A stretch of DNA of 64,000 bases from Tachypleus tridentatus. Lineage: Eukaryota; Arthropoda; Merostomata; Xiphosura; Limulidae. Shown here piece by piece: positions 47,939-59,839 of the stretch (position 1 is the stretch's first letter; the number at the start of each line of letters is the position of its first letter). The notes beneath the pieces are model-generated. The model made no database searches and was not told the origin of the DNA. It worked only from the letters and a program-made list of their open reading frames with translations. Location of the stretch: NCBI RefSeq assembly GCF_004210375.1, contig NC_134825.1, positions 558,001-622,000 of the forward strand, written 5' to 3'. Made by a program: the position numbers and the translations under genes.

Positions 47939-49354
47939 ATATAAAATAGTAGAAGACTGTGGAAATGAGCCGAAAATTTATTTTGTTGGATTAAAGATGC
48001 AATATTAATCTGATTGACCGTTTAAATATATATTTTTATTTTGTATTTAAGTGACCATGAAACCTTATAATCCTGATTTGGACGGATATAAAATTGTGGT
48101 TTATCGACGAAAAAATATTTTTTTTTTCATTTTCAGTGATTTTAGCTTTTTTGACTTTTGATGAATTTGGCAAATTATTAATTATTTTAAACTATTCCTT
48201 GATGAAGCTTTCACTGCTTTAAAATTATTTTAGCGTTACCCAGTGATACAGCGGAATGTCTCTAGACTTACAAAGCTAGAAGCCGGGTTTCGGTACCCTT
48301 AGTGGGCAGAATACGAATAGCCTTTTGTGTATCTTTGAACCAAACTACAAACGAACCAAATTTTATTAATGATTTAGGAATATTTTCGATGTTTCTTGAA
48401 GTCACGTTCCAAAACTGATCTTCAGCCATTACTGATACATTAAATAGCGATACCTATATGAAGCTCAGGCCAGTGAATTATCATCTGAGCTACAATTATA
48501 TGGAAGTCATCTTTAGTTTAGACGAGACACATAAGCAATAAATTCATGCAAAGACGGAACTAAAACTATGGATGATGTTAGAATATTCATCTTCAAGGAA
48601 CATACGTAAACCAACATGTTAATGTTGGAGTATAAAGCATAGTCATGAACAGGTATCAGCCCTGAAATATGGACTTATGTATTTATCAAATTCTTGTCCA
48701 AATCCATAAAGAATAACTCTTATGTTAAAAGTCATCAAATAATCGTCATATAAAATATGATTAGTACTATCCCAGGGAACGTTTCAGTTAAAATCCAGTT
48801 TTATCAAACTGAAATATTAGTAACATTAGGTAAATTCGTAGTTTATATGTGAATAGGTGGTCACAACACAGTGGTAGCAGCTATAGATCATGATGATGGT
48901 TACATTAAAACTCAAACACTAATTATTATTGACAAAAGTTCCTCAATAGACATAAGTGTCAACGACTATAATTGGTTGTACAAGCACTAGAGCACGCATC
49001 ACGAAGCAGTCCCAATGGATAACCCTCACTAGTAGTCTGCTTCAATAAATATCTTTAACATGGATGTAACCCACATTGACATTCCAAGCAGATACAGTTC
49101 GCTATCTTTTGTATTCTGGTGTAAACAATTGACTCTAGCATGATGATTAACGATCCCTTAGCAAGATGACCAACCATCTATTAGCAGAACGATCAACCAC
49201 TTCTTAACAGTATAATCAACCATCTCTTACCATGATGATCAAGCGATTGAATGATGCATTAATGATAATTAGATGTTTCAAACTCAGCAACAGACAAGAT
49301 GCTGAGGAGAATTCACTAACATACTTATATTGAGTAATGCAAGACTGGGTGTTA
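47939..49354. other. Intergenic, one SINE, otherwise nothing recognised
   Basis: It contains the SINE at 48232. A loose ~30-bp motif (gatgaccaaccatctcttagca, approximate) recurs at 49140-49250. No coding signal is seen. Confidence 0.45.
48232..48360 (+). mobile_element. tRNA-derived SINE (cccagtggc type)
   Basis: It has agcgttacccagtgatacag, gacttacaaagctagaagcc, gggtttcggtacccttagtg (B box) and a tail tacaaacgaacc. The family is shared with 44570-44705. Confidence 0.68.
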
Positions 49355-49442
49355 AAACTTTTATTAAAATAAAGTAGGGAACAACATTTTAACACCCATA
49401 CCAGCCGTCTTTTTACCTCAAGTGGGTTTCTCGTCACCACGG
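49355..49442 (+). mobile_element. Possible decayed Penelope-like terminus
   Basis: gggaacaacattttaacacc and then ccgtctttttacctcaagtg with ggtttctcgtcacca resemble the order gaacaacgtttcgacc ... gccgttttt ... caagtgggtttctcgacatc of the other PLE ends. Similarity is partial. Confidence 0.35.
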
Positions 49443-49859
49443 TATATTAAGCATTGTTCATAGTATGAGTAAATAATATTAATATCTTCAGGGTCTAAGA
49501 GAGTCACGAATTTATGTAGGTATTTTACTGAAATAAAACTAAAACTTTTTAAGTCTTCTTTTGTGAATATCTTCAAGAAACACTTTACTTGGATATAATC
49601 AATAATAAATTGTTAATCAGCTGAAAAATTTTGAATTTTCATAAATAATTAATATATATATATATGCACACACACTCGCACGAGGTTTTACACATGTTTA
49701 AGTCTTTATTCTGGACAAAAGTACATAGTCTGCGACTGCCTTTGATATTCAATAGTGTAATTTTATACAGATACAATATATATGTGCTATATGATTATTT
49801 TTCTTATCCCACCTATATTTTGCCCACGAATTGAGCCACTGTACATGAGCATGTTTCTT

Positions 49860-50800
49860 TTAATCTATTTAAGTCATTATTCTGGCTATGTTTAGTAATG
49901 TTTGTAGCTGTATATTGTGTGTTGATTCATCCTACATAAACATGTCTCTGTTCTTTGCATCCATTTAAGTCATTATTCTGAGTAGGTTTAGTAGTGTCTA
50001 TAATGATACATTATATATTGATTCATCATACATGAACATGTCTGTGTTCTTTAAATCTACTTAAGTCATTATTCTGAGTAGGTTTAGTAGTGTCTATAAT
50101 GATACATTATATATTGATTCATCATACATGAACATGTCTGTGTTCTTTAAATCTACTTAAGTCATTATTCTGAGTAGGTTTAGTAGTGTCTATAATGATA
50201 CATTATATATTGATTCATCATACATGAATATGTCTGTGTTCTTTAAATCTATTTAAGTCATTATTCTGAGTAGGTTTAGTAGTGTCTATAATGATACATT
50301 ATATATTGATTCATCATACATGAACATGTCTGTGTTCTTTAAATCTACTTAAGTCATTATTCTGAGTAGGTTTAGTAGTGTCTATAATGATACATTATAT
50401 ATTGATTCATCATACATGAATATGTCTGTGTTCTTTGAATCTATTTAAGTCATTGATCTGGGTAGGTTTAACAATGAATGTAATTACACATCATGTATTG
50501 ATTCACCCTACATAAACATGGTTGTGTTCTTTGAATCTATTTAAATTATTATTCTGGCTAGGTTTAGCAATCTCTGTAGTTGTAAACTACGTATTGATAC
50601 ACACTACATAAACATGACTCTGTTCTTTGAATCTATTTAATTCGTTATTCTGGCTAGATATAGTAATGTCTCTAATTATACCCTATGTATTGGTGCACTC
50701 TACATGAATATATGTGTTCTTTAAATCTATTTAAGTCATTATTCTCACTCGGATTTGTAATGTCTCTAATTGCACATTATGTATTGGTTCACTATACATA
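49860..50800 (+). repeat. 96-bp tandem repeat, left part
   Basis: About ten units of 96 bp (tctgtgttctttaaatctac then ttaagtcattattctgagta then ggtttagtagtgtctataat and on). The central five are almost identical and the edges diverged. Diverged units resume at about 53020 after the hAT relic. Confidence 0.93.
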
Positions 50801-50804
50801 AGGG

Positions 50805-53015
50805 GTTTCTAAAGTTTTTACACATGTGGAACTTAACATCAGAAATAAGAAACATTTCGGAAACTTAATAAAAAACATATTCACTAAAAATACAAACAAC
50901 TGGTCACTAACACCAGATAAAGTTTAATTCAAGCTTTTAAAATATAAATGTATTAAAAATATCAATATTTAAAGAAAACATTTTACTTCTACTTGTTTAA
51001 AATTTTATACTTCAAAATGTATATCTGAAAAAGTACAGTGTGCTTATTTATTTATTAGTGGCTCGGATGGACTTGCTTTTGTTCACAAAGTGGCTCAGTA
51101 TTTGTAGTTATGGTTGTTACCTGTAAGCGCAAATCATATTCGATATTTCGCCTGTTTCTAAATTTTGTCTTTGTAACTGTATACAGTGAAAATGTTAGCT
51201 CACATAACTGTTGGGTAAGGCATCAAAATTTCCAAAGTTCTGTTACTTACTTCAAGATATTCCATAGCCATTTGAATCAAAAATTGTGTAATTTCTTCCT
51301 GGTGAAATTTTTTATGGTGTAATTAGTTGAAATTTCTATAAACTGTTCTTTCTTTTTCAAAGGAAAATCGTTGGCATTTGCAGAGTCGACAAAGGGATTT
51401 TGAATCCACAGTACTTTTAAATGAGGAGTGAAGTACTCCACAGTAGTTGTACACAGATATGTGCTGCAAGACTAAAACTTTTGCACTTTCCTTAAGGAAA
51501 TTTTATTCATAAGTAAAAATCTACTGAAATTTTCGAAGCAATCAAGTTCTTTCATAAGTAAACATTCACCCCAATGTTTTAGCTTGCGTTAAAGCGCTTA
51601 CAGTTTACTCTGAGCTTTGAAGTACGTTACCCTGGTACCCTGCATTGTAGCATTCACTTCAATTAGATAGATAAATATGTCCGAAAAGTAAGCCACTTTC
51701 TGTATCCAGTATTTGTCCCTTAATTTATCTGCAAGCTCCAAATGACATTCAGATAAAAAGAAACTTATCTCCTCACACACTTTATCCCCGAGAACCATCG
51801 GACTTCAGTATGAAGCAGTAAATTTGTATGCAAACTTCCCATATCCTCACAGAATAAGCTGAAGATTTTCGCATTGAATGGTCTTGATTTTATAAAATTA
51901 GCTCTTTTATGACATCACCCAATACCTCTATTAAATCTTCTGGCATTCGTTTCATTGCAAATGCATGACAATGAAGACAGCAGTGGATACTCTTGATGTC
52001 CGGGTTTTTCTTTTTTATGCGTGCTACTGCGCCTGAAGATTTTCCAATCATAGCTGCAGCCCCATCAGTGCAAATACTTGAGCAAATCTGCCATTAGATC
52101 TCACATTCTTCATAAATAAATCGATCACTTTAAATATTTCTTCGCCTGTTGTTTGAGTAGGCAAAGGTTTACAAATTACCATGTCTTCTTCAAAATTAGC
52201 TTCGTGAATATAGCGAACACAAGCAACATCGCATAACCTGCGACATCTGTTGATTCATCCATCTGAAGCGAAAAAGTTGGACTCGCTTTTACTCGTCTTA
52301 TTAACTCTGTTAAGCAAATTGTTGATACATCTTTGATTCCTCGAGAAACCAAGTTGTCAGAAAGAGGCACAGAGTTGATGTTTTTAAGAAGTTTCTCATC
52401 AATTGTACACACAAATCGTTTGCGCATGGTTTTATCAAATATTCTACAATTGTATAAGCTTTACCTGCTTTTTCAATGCTGTAAATAACACGATATGAAG
52501 CAATAAGAGCACCTTTGTTGTTCTTATGGACAAACGAACGAAATGTAGCTTTCCTTGCATTTAGTTACAAACAATTTCTCTTAAAATACTCGGAAGTTGG
52601 ATTTTTTAATTGGGAGAATTTGGTTTCTAGATGCCGCTTTAACTTTACTACTGTTACTCAACATTGTTCCACATTCAACCCACAACCCACATGGTCCATC
52701 TTCATTACCTGTCCATGTAAAACCATATTAAATAAAACTTTCATCATACTTTCTTTTATTTCTGTTTCGCTACTTCATTATCCTGAGTTGAAGTGCTTCC
52801 ACACAACGATAACGCCGATGAATTCGTGTTAGGCCTAGGAAGATGTTACTCGTATCATATTTGTTACTGATATTCAGCCATTTATTCATTATAAGGGTGA
52901 CAACTAATTATTAATTTGTCCAAAAACGTATTCTTATATCTTTGGCACTTCAAAAGTATTTTCACGGACACAAAATAGCTTCTTAATGAAAACTTGAGTT
53001 TTATCATCCTACGAT
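50805..53015 (-). mobile_element. hAT transposon relic (ZBED5/SCAND3-like) splitting the 96-bp array
   Basis: The left boundary begins aaggggtttctaaagttttt, which looks like a hAT (Charlie-type) terminal repeat. I find no matching inverted copy at the right end, so that side may be truncated or decayed. The 96-bp array stops at the left boundary and resumes in diverged form after about 53020. Coding content lies on the minus strand (see 51110-52430). Confidence 0.65.
51110..52430 (-). pseudogene. hAT-family transposase / ZBED5-like pseudogene
   Basis: On the minus strand, pieces of one protein appear in order across frames. From 52427 down it reads MRKRFVCTIDEKLLKNINSV and SPTFSLQMDESTDVAGYAML, the catalytic-core region around the first acidic residue of hAT transposases (FSLQ.DESTDV). 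Next comes a stretch with TTGEEIFKVIDLF, and then at 51798-51598 MVLGDKVCEEISFFLSECHL and YWIQKVAYFSDIFIYLIEVN, the insertion-domain motif W..KLAYL.DIF..LN. Stops and frameshifts separate the pieces. This type has often been domesticated (ZBED5, FAM200), but this copy is broken. The N-terminal BED zinc finger is not visible. Confidence 0.85.
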
Positions 53016-53600
53016 GACATACTGTCTGTGTTCTTTGAATCTATATAAGTCCTTGTTCTACTTTTATAAAACGTTTAAATAAGTACCACGTCTATGTAGT
53101 AAACTCTAAATATCGAATATGTGTGGGTTTTTCTATTCATTTCATTTATGATTCTAATTAAGTTTTGTAAAGTCTGTATATACATATTATGGCTACGTAG
53201 TAAACCTCTCTATGTCATAAATATGTCCGTGTTTTTCTAACCTATTTAAATTATTATTCTTACTATATTTTTTATAATGGCTAATTACTGTATCCATGTA
53301 GTTGACGTACGTAGGTGCCTTTCATAGTTTGTACAAATCATGATACTTCTAGAGTTTATAAAGTCTGTAACTACACATTAAACCTATCTAAAAATTACTC
53401 TATGTGACAAACACATCCAAGTGTTTTGAATCTGTTTAAATCATGTGTTTCTTGTTTCTGGAAGCACATATTATATCTAGGTGACGCATGGATACTTCGA
53501 AATCATGACAATTTTAAAATACACGTATGTTGTAAAGTTTAAAATATCTTGTATTTGTGTAAGGTGTAAATCTCTTTCTTATCTAAATTAGCTAATGAAT
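53016..53600 (+). repeat. 96-bp repeat, right part, diverged
   Basis: The motif tctgtgttctttgaatctat resumes at about 53027 and recurs with increasing divergence to about 53600. Confidence 0.7.
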
Positions 53601-53939
53601 GTTATTAGGTCTGGCATTAGTGTTAGCTTCAGTTTATTTTAGTAAAAAACTTGGATAATACATACAAACTGGAGTACTCATAAAATAACATAAAGAAGAA
53701 CTCCTATATATGTTTTAATCTGTTCTTTAAATAATTTTATACATATACCTATATACACCCTTTTTGGTGTTTAAAACTCAATACCTCTAAAAATATAGTA
53801 AGCCTTCTTCTGCTTTAAAATATATTGTTCTGGATGAAATAGATAAAAAATATATACGTTTTATTGGCGTTACTCAAGACTTTTATTTTCAGTGTTACTT
53901 CACGGCTTCATGTTTGTTGGTTCATTCAAGGACCACTAC
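53601..53939. other. 3' flank of the minus-strand gene, with poly(A) signal
   Basis: On the minus strand AATAAA lies at 53887-53882, about 53 bases after the stop codon at 53940, a typical spacing. The rest is unique and AT-rich. Confidence 0.65.
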
Positions 53940-54064
53940 TTACTCTTCACTATCAGTTTTGGGCCGTTCATTAATATAATTCTTGTAAGCACGAGTTAGT
54001 AACCCTGACAGAAAAGAATTCTGTGCTTCCAACATTTGTCGGAACTCCACTTCTCTTCTTTGAT
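53940..54064 (-). CDS. Terminal exon of an unidentified minus-strand gene
   Basis: The exon is 125 nt, from acceptor ctttacatag (minus strand) to the TAA stop at 53942-53940. Two bases complete a split codon, and then QRREVEFRQMLEAQNSFLSG and LLTRAYKNYINERPKTDSEE follow. The peptide is helical and charged with an acidic C-terminus, and no family is recognised. Both other frames close early. A poly(A) signal follows at a normal distance. The two-base start fits exactly the one-base end of the exon at 62207-62366, which would make the joining codon GAT (Asp), so I assign both to one gene. Exons in between cannot be excluded. Confidence 0.72.
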
Positions 54065-54740
54065 CTATGTAAAGTTGGATAGGTTAGGATTTACAAAACA
54101 CTTTGTGAACAAGAAAGATGAAAGTTTCAAACATTCTTGTAAACTTCTACTAAATAAATAGATAATATATTTATGTTAATAACAAATATTATTTATAAGT
54201 AATTACGTTTTTCTACTAAACCTTATCCATTACACATTGAAGTACAGAAGTTCCGTCAATTACCATAAAGTATAGAAATTATGCTGTTTCACAGTCAAGG
54301 AATTATTTTATAATAAAATACTACAGTCATTATACGACTCCAGATTAAAATAATACACTAAATCTATTACTTCAGAATCAAATAATCTAATTATTCTATT
54401 TCTTCGAAGTAATTAGATTAATGTTACTAATTCAGTGTAAATGTGTTTTTTCTTAAAGCAAAGCCACGTTGACCTTTCTGCTGTGTCCACTGACAGGAAT
54501 CGAACTCTTGATTTTAACATCGTAAATAAAAGGCTTAATCCAGAAATGGACCACAATAAACGAATACAGTAATTCCAAAGTATTAAAGTAATAGAGTATA
54601 ATACCAGTGTTGCTTCTCAACAATCCTACAATAACTGTGCTGCTCTACAGCGAAGGTATACAGAGATTCAAATACTTAAAGCTAAGAGAAAAGGTATTAT
54701 GCATGAACATACTACATATTTCATCAGAACATTAATCTTT
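54065..54740. other. Intron sequence of the minus-strand gene
   Basis: Unique AT-rich sequence with the SINE at 54452-54552. No exon was found on the minus strand. Confidence 0.5.
54452..54552 (-). mobile_element. tRNA-derived SINE fragment
   Basis: Read on the plus strand: aaagcaaagccacgttgacc, tgtccactgacaggaatcga (B box complement), actcttgattttaacatcgt. It is the inverse of the family at 23455-23575. Confidence 0.62.
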
Positions 54741-55948
54741 CTACTCCAAACAGTGGTTTCACTCTCTACAATAAGAGAATACTAAATGCCACTAAGGTCC
54801 ACATTATAACATTAAGTACATATTGCATGCCAAAAGTTCCGCTCTACACAGTAAGTGAATACTGTATTTCACTTTAGTCTACTCTTATAAAGTAAGTTAA
54901 TATTGCATATCACTAATGACTATTCTCATTAAATAAGTGAATAATACATATCACTAAGACCCACTATCTTACCGTACGTGAATACTGTATTTAACTTTAG
55001 TCTACTCTCATAAAGTAAGTTAATATTGCATATCACTAATGACTATTCTCATTAAATAAGTGAATACTGCATATCAGTAAGACCCACTATCTTACCGTAA
55101 GTGAATACTGTATTTCACTAAAGTCTACTCTCATAAAGTAAGTTAATATTGCATATCACTAATGACTATTCTCATTAAATAAGTGAATACTGCATATCAC
55201 TAAGGCCCACTATCTTACCGTAAGTGAATACTGTATAAATCTAAGGTCCACTGTCTTCCACTAAATGAATACTATTTAATATTACAACCCACTGTCTTAC
55301 AGTAAATGAATACAGTATATCAATAAGGTCCAGTGTCTTACAGTATGAGAATACTATATAACATTAAAATCTACTGTCATAAGGAATTGAATACTGTATA
55401 TCACTAAAGTCCACTGTCTTACAGTTACTAAATATTGTACATCACTAAGGTCTATTGTCATACAGAAAATAAATATTGTATACCACAAAAGTCCACTGTC
55501 TTACAGTTACTAAATATTGTACATCACTAAGGTCTATTGTCATACAGAAAATAAATATTGTATACCACTAAAGTCCACTGTCTTACAGAAAGTAAATACT
55601 ATATATCATTAAGGTCTAGTGTCATACAGTAAATTCATACTATATATCACCAAGGTCTACTGTCTTACAGTAAGGGAATACTCAATATCACTGAGATCTA
55701 CTGTCTTTTAGAAAATTAATATCGTATTTTACTGATGCCTACTCTCATACAGTAAGTGAATACTATATAACACTATGGTTTACTGCCTTACACTAAGTAA
55801 ATACTGTACATCACTAAGATCCACTGTCTTACAGTAAGTGAATACTGTATTTCACTAATTTTCATGGTCTTAGAGTAACTTCATAATGTATATCACTAAA
55901 GTCCACTGTCTTACACTAAATGAATATAACATAACACTATAATCCACT
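54741..55948 (+). repeat. ~41-bp tandem repeat, left part
   Basis: About 28 diverged units of about 41 bp (tatcactaaggtccactgtc then ttacagtaagtgaatactgt then a). Local homogeneous groups with larger periods occur at 54890-55230. The array is interrupted by the PLE and hAT insertions and resumes at 61594. Confidence 0.9.
55936..55948 (+). other. Target site duplication of the PLE (left copy)
   Basis: ACTATAATCCACT is found at 55936-55948 and again at 59813-59825, bracketing the element exactly. Confidence 0.85.
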
Positions 55949-56032
55949 CAGTGATGTCGAGAAACCCACTTGTTGAGAAATTTATATGCAAAAACGGCTC
56001 GTTTGGGTTGAGAAAATATTTTACATAGAAGA

Positions 56033-56074
56033 GCGAACAACGTTTCGACCTTCTTCGGTCATCGTCAGGTTCAC
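56033..56074 (-). ncRNA. Hammerhead-ribozyme-like core, left PLE end
   Basis: On the minus strand: gtgaac, CTGACGA, T, gacc-gaagaa-ggtc, GAAA, CGTT, gttcgc. Stem I has six pairs including one G-U, and stem II has four. It is identical in layout to 59720-59761. Confidence 0.55.
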
Positions 56075-56215
56075 AAAGAAAGAGGTAACTGACCGGAAGC
56101 TGACCACATGTTTGAAAGGGGTTGTGTAACTGTGTGTCGAAATGTAGAGGGCGGTGTTAGATGTTTGAATATATAATTTTATTTATTTTATTATATTACT
56201 TTAGTTGGTTGATTT

Positions 56216-57286
56216 TGCTTTCTGTGTAGGTGTGTGCTTATAATGTTTTCTACGGTTTGTGGAGGAAACTTATTGATGTTGATGAAGTATTGTTTTATTT
56301 TGTCTAACTCATCGTTAATTTTATCTGGTGAGCATAGTTTTATGGCTGTGTTTATTTGGTTTCTTAGTATGTTGAGTTTTTGTTTTGTTTCATGTGCTGA
56401 GTCCCAAGGAATGTATAGTCCAGTATGGGTGATTTTTCGGTGGATTTCTGTTTTGAATTGTGTGTCAGTTCTTGTAATTTTGAGGTTAAGAAATGATATT
56501 TGATTGCTTTCTTCCTGTTCACATGTGAAGTTAATGTTGGGATGTATGGAGTTAATGTGATTGAAAAAATTAAGTATGTGTTCTGTAGATTTGAATCCGC
56601 AACCGTGTCATCTACATATCTGTACCAGTATAGTGGTGGATGTAATGCTGTGTTAATTGCTTGTGTTTCAACTTGTGTCATAAAATATTGGCTAGGACTG
56701 GTGATACTGGGTTGCCCATGCTTAGGCCATTTGTTTGTATATAGTTTTGGTTGTTGAACATGAAGTTTGTCTTTATCGTGGTGAATTCTATGAGGGTTGC
56801 TAACTGGTTACTGGGAATTTCTATAGTTGGGTTAGGGTCTCGGATATAGAGTTCTAAGGCTATCTTGCAGGCTTCAGTGGTTGGAACTTCTGTAAATAGG
56901 GATGTAACATCGAAACTGGCCATTAAGGCTTTATGATTAAGTTGATTTAGATTAGACTTGAAATTAAAAGAGTCTTTGATGAATGAGCTGGCTGATGTTA
57001 CATATTTGGAGAATGCCCATGCTATGTATTTACCAAGATTGTAATTAAACGATTCATATGTGGACATTATTGGTCGTAATGGACAATCTGGTTTATGAGG
57101 TTTGAGGATACCGTATATTTGCGGTGTGCGTGAGTCGGTTTTACGTAGGTAGGAATAAAGTGTTTGTGAAATTGTGTTGGCTTTTTTCATTTGTAGTAGT
57201 AATTTGTTCAGTTGTGTCTCGTGTGTCTTTGTTGGATTTGTGTTTATTTGTTTAAATTTGTTCGTGTCTGATAGGATGTTATTCAT
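56216..57286 (-). pseudogene. PLE reverse transcriptase, inverted copy without endonuclease
   Basis: On the minus strand it starts at MNNILSDTNKFKQINTNPTK (57286) and runs through PHKPDCPLRPIMSTYESFNY, MASFDVTSLFTEVPT (motif A Asp), NGLSMGNPVSPVLAN (motif B) and WYRYVDDTV (motif C, YVDD). One base is lost in the T run after SPVLANI (about 56678) and another after YVDDTV (about 56600), shifting the frame twice. After ...NQPTKV the sequence jumps straight to the 3' untranslated end: about 476 bp coding for the GIY-YIG domain are absent compared with the plus copy. The reverse transcriptase region before motif C is better preserved here than in the plus copy. Confidence 0.9.
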
Positions 57287-57310
57287 TTACAGAAAAAACT
57301 ACTTAAAGCC

Positions 57311-59598
57311 ATGTTGAACACAGAATACAAAGAACTACATGACTTACAAAAACAAAAAATGAACCTAGACCATCAACTGGCATGCTGCATTAAACCAGAG
57401 ATTTACGGACTTATACAACGAAACATAAACCAAATCAATACTGAGAACGACAGAGACAAAAAGATCTGCCACAACAAAAAACTAGAAAAACTAAGATGCA
57501 AACAACAGAAAAGACACCAAAACGACAAACCGTTGACTAACCTCATAATTAACAGATCCGACCGTCAATTAAACACAGACGAGAAACAACTACTTAACAA
57601 AGGACTCAACTTCGCAATAGCACCTAGGTACATTCCAACCATAGAAATCAAAACATGTTTAGAAGACCTAGCCAGGAGACTTGTGATACTTTCTACAGAG
57701 AAGAAAAACAAGGAAACAACCAAACACAACCAACAGAAAGAAGACAACTTAGATAATTTTATTGACATCCAACAGCTAAACTTCCCAGGTAAAATTACAA
57801 ATTTATATTTTCCAGAAACACCTAAAAACAACATCTTAAACGATTTTTTCAAAGAATTTTCTCACAAAACCATCAACATAATTTCACAAAACAGAAAACT
57901 AAAAAACAACCTTACAAAAAGAGACATTAATTCCATTAAAAACCTAAAACAAGACAAAAAACATAAAAATTCTAAAAGCAGATAAAGGTAACGCTATAGT
58001 CATAATGAACACGAATGAATACATCCAAAAATGAATAACATCCTATCAGACACGAACAAATTTAAACAAATAAACACAAATCCAACAAAGACACACAAGA
58101 CACAACTGAACAAATTACTACTACAAGTGAAAAAGCCAACACAATTTCACAAACACTTTATTCCTACCTACGTAAAACCGACTCACGCACACCGCAAATA
58201 TACGGTATCCCCAAACCTCATAAACCAGATTGTCCATTACGACCAATAATGTCCACATATGAATCGTTTAATTACAATCTTGGTAAATACATAGCATGGG
58301 CATTCTCCAAATATGTAACATCAGCCAGCTCATTCATCAAAGACTCTTTTAATTTCAAGTCTAATCTAAATCAACTTAATCATAAAGCCTTAATGGCCAG
58401 TTTCGATGTTATATCCCTCTTTACAGAAGTTCCAACCACTGAAGCCTGCAAGATAGCCTTAGAACTCTATATCCGAGACCCTAACCCAACTATAGAAATT
58501 CCCAGTAACCAGTTAGCAACCCTCATAGAATTCACCACGATAAAGACAAACTTCATGTTCAACAACCAAAACTATATACAAACAAATGGCCTAAGCATGG
58601 GCAACCCAGTATCACCAGTCCTAGCCAATATTTTTATGACACAAGTTGAAACACAAGCAATTAACACAGCATTACATCCACCACTATACTGGTACAGATA
58701 TGTAGATGACACGGTTGTGGGATTCAAATCTACAGAACACATACTTAATTTTTTCAATCACATTAACTCTATACATCCCAACATTAACTTCACATGTGAA
58801 CAGGAAGAAAGCAATCAAATATCATTTCTTAACCTCAAAATTACAAGAACTGACACACAATTCAAAACAGAAATCCACCGAAAAATCACCCATACTGGAC
58901 TATACATTCCTTGGGACTCAGCACATGAAACAAAACAAAAACTCAACATACTAAGAAACCAAATAAACACAGCCATAAAACTATGCTCACCAGATAAAAT
59001 TAACGATGAATTAGACAAAATAAAACAATACTTCATCAACATCAATAAGTATCCTCCACAAACCGTAGAAAACATTATACGCACACACCTAGACAGAAGG
59101 CAAAATCAACCAACTAAAGTAAATACAGCTCACGAATCAAAAAACCACGAAACCATATACTGCTGTATACCATATATTCCTGACATCAGCAAACAAATAA
59201 CCAACATTTGGCAAAAATTAGTAACAAAATATGACATTCCAGTTAATACCAAATTTATTCAAAAACCCGGCACAAAACTGAGGTCTATACTATGTAAAAA
59301 CTACACTGACAAACACCACACCAACATTATTTATAAAATACAATGTGATAACCGCCACGACTTCTATATTAGAGAAACAAGTAGAAAAATGGAAACCAGA
59401 TTCAAAGAACATAAAAAGTCACCTTCACACGTTTTCGAACACTGCAAGTCAAATAAACACAACATAACCATAGAAAACACTCAAATACTAAATAAAGAAA
59501 CAAACATAAACAAACGCAAAATTAAAGAAGCCTTACTTATACAACAACTTAAACCCAAAATAAACCAATATAAAGGAATGCCATTATACCTATATTAA
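57311..59598 (+). pseudogene. PLE protein (N-terminal region, reverse transcriptase, GIY-YIG), broken
   Basis: Three blocks are readable. Block 57311-57985 (225 codons) holds the PLE N-terminal region, with LNTDEKQLLNKGLNFAIAPR and a Lys/Asn-rich end. A frameshift near 57960 leads to ILKADKGNAIVIMNTNEY, a conserved motif before the reverse transcriptase. A stop near 58028 and frameshifts near 58125-58215 follow. Block 58249-59598 (449 codons) is open and holds MASFDVISLFTEVPT, GLSMGNPVSPVLANI, YRYVDDTVV and then the endonuclease: TNIIYKIQCDN, FYIRETSRKMETRFKEHKKS, LKPKINQYKG. The GIY-YIG signature is altered: the second part reads YIR where YIG is expected (codon 59371-59373). The protein cannot be made in one piece, and the endonuclease is probably inactive. 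Confidence 0.92.
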
Positions 59599-59719
59599 TA
59601 TAATAAAATAAATAAAATTATATATTCAAACATCTAACACCGCCCTCTACATTTCGACACACAGTTACACAACCCCTTTCAAACATGTGGTCAGCTTCCG
59701 GTCAGTTACCTCTTTCTTT

Positions 59720-59761
59720 GTGAACCTGACGATGACCGAAGAAGGTCGAAACGTTGTTCGC
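59720..59761 (+). ncRNA. Hammerhead-ribozyme-like core, right PLE end
   Basis: gtgaac, CTGACGA, T, gacc-gaagaa-ggtc, GAAA, CGTT, gttcgc. Same layout and sequence as the left end in inverse orientation, 42 nt long. Confidence 0.55.
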
Positions 59762-59812
59762 TCTTCTATGTAAAATATTTTCTCAACCCAAACGAGCCGT
59801 TTTTGCATATAA

Positions 59813-59825
59813 ACTATAATCCACT
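59813..59825 (+). other. Target site duplication of the PLE (right copy)
   Basis: ACTATAATCCACT, identical to 55936-55948. Its last five bases overlap the possible hAT target duplication CCACTGTC (59821-59828). Confidence 0.85.
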
Positions 59826-59839
59826 GTCGATTCCTTGCT

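Larger units (their letters stand above)
55949..59812. mobile_element. Penelope-like retroelement, two inverted copies
   Basis: The element is 3864 bp with a perfect 13-bp target duplication. It consists of a 5'-truncated copy on the minus strand (57291 down to 55949) joined head-to-head to a longer plus-strand copy (57292-59812). Both ends therefore carry the same terminal sequence in inverted orientation, including a hammerhead-like core. The plus copy has the N-terminal region, reverse transcriptase and GIY-YIG endonuclease, and the minus copy has only the reverse transcriptase part. Inverted partner copies joined at the 5' side are a known habit of Penelope-like elements. It lies in the last visible intron of the unidentified minus-strand gene. 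Confidence 0.92.

Noticed and set aside
56234-56757. Plus-strand frames within the inverted PLE copy
   Set aside because: Antisense shadows of the minus-strand reverse transcriptase.
59821-59828. CCACTGTC as proof of hAT insertion
   Set aside because: The motif is part of the surrounding 41-bp repeat unit, so its presence on both sides may be coincidental; kept only as supporting evidence.
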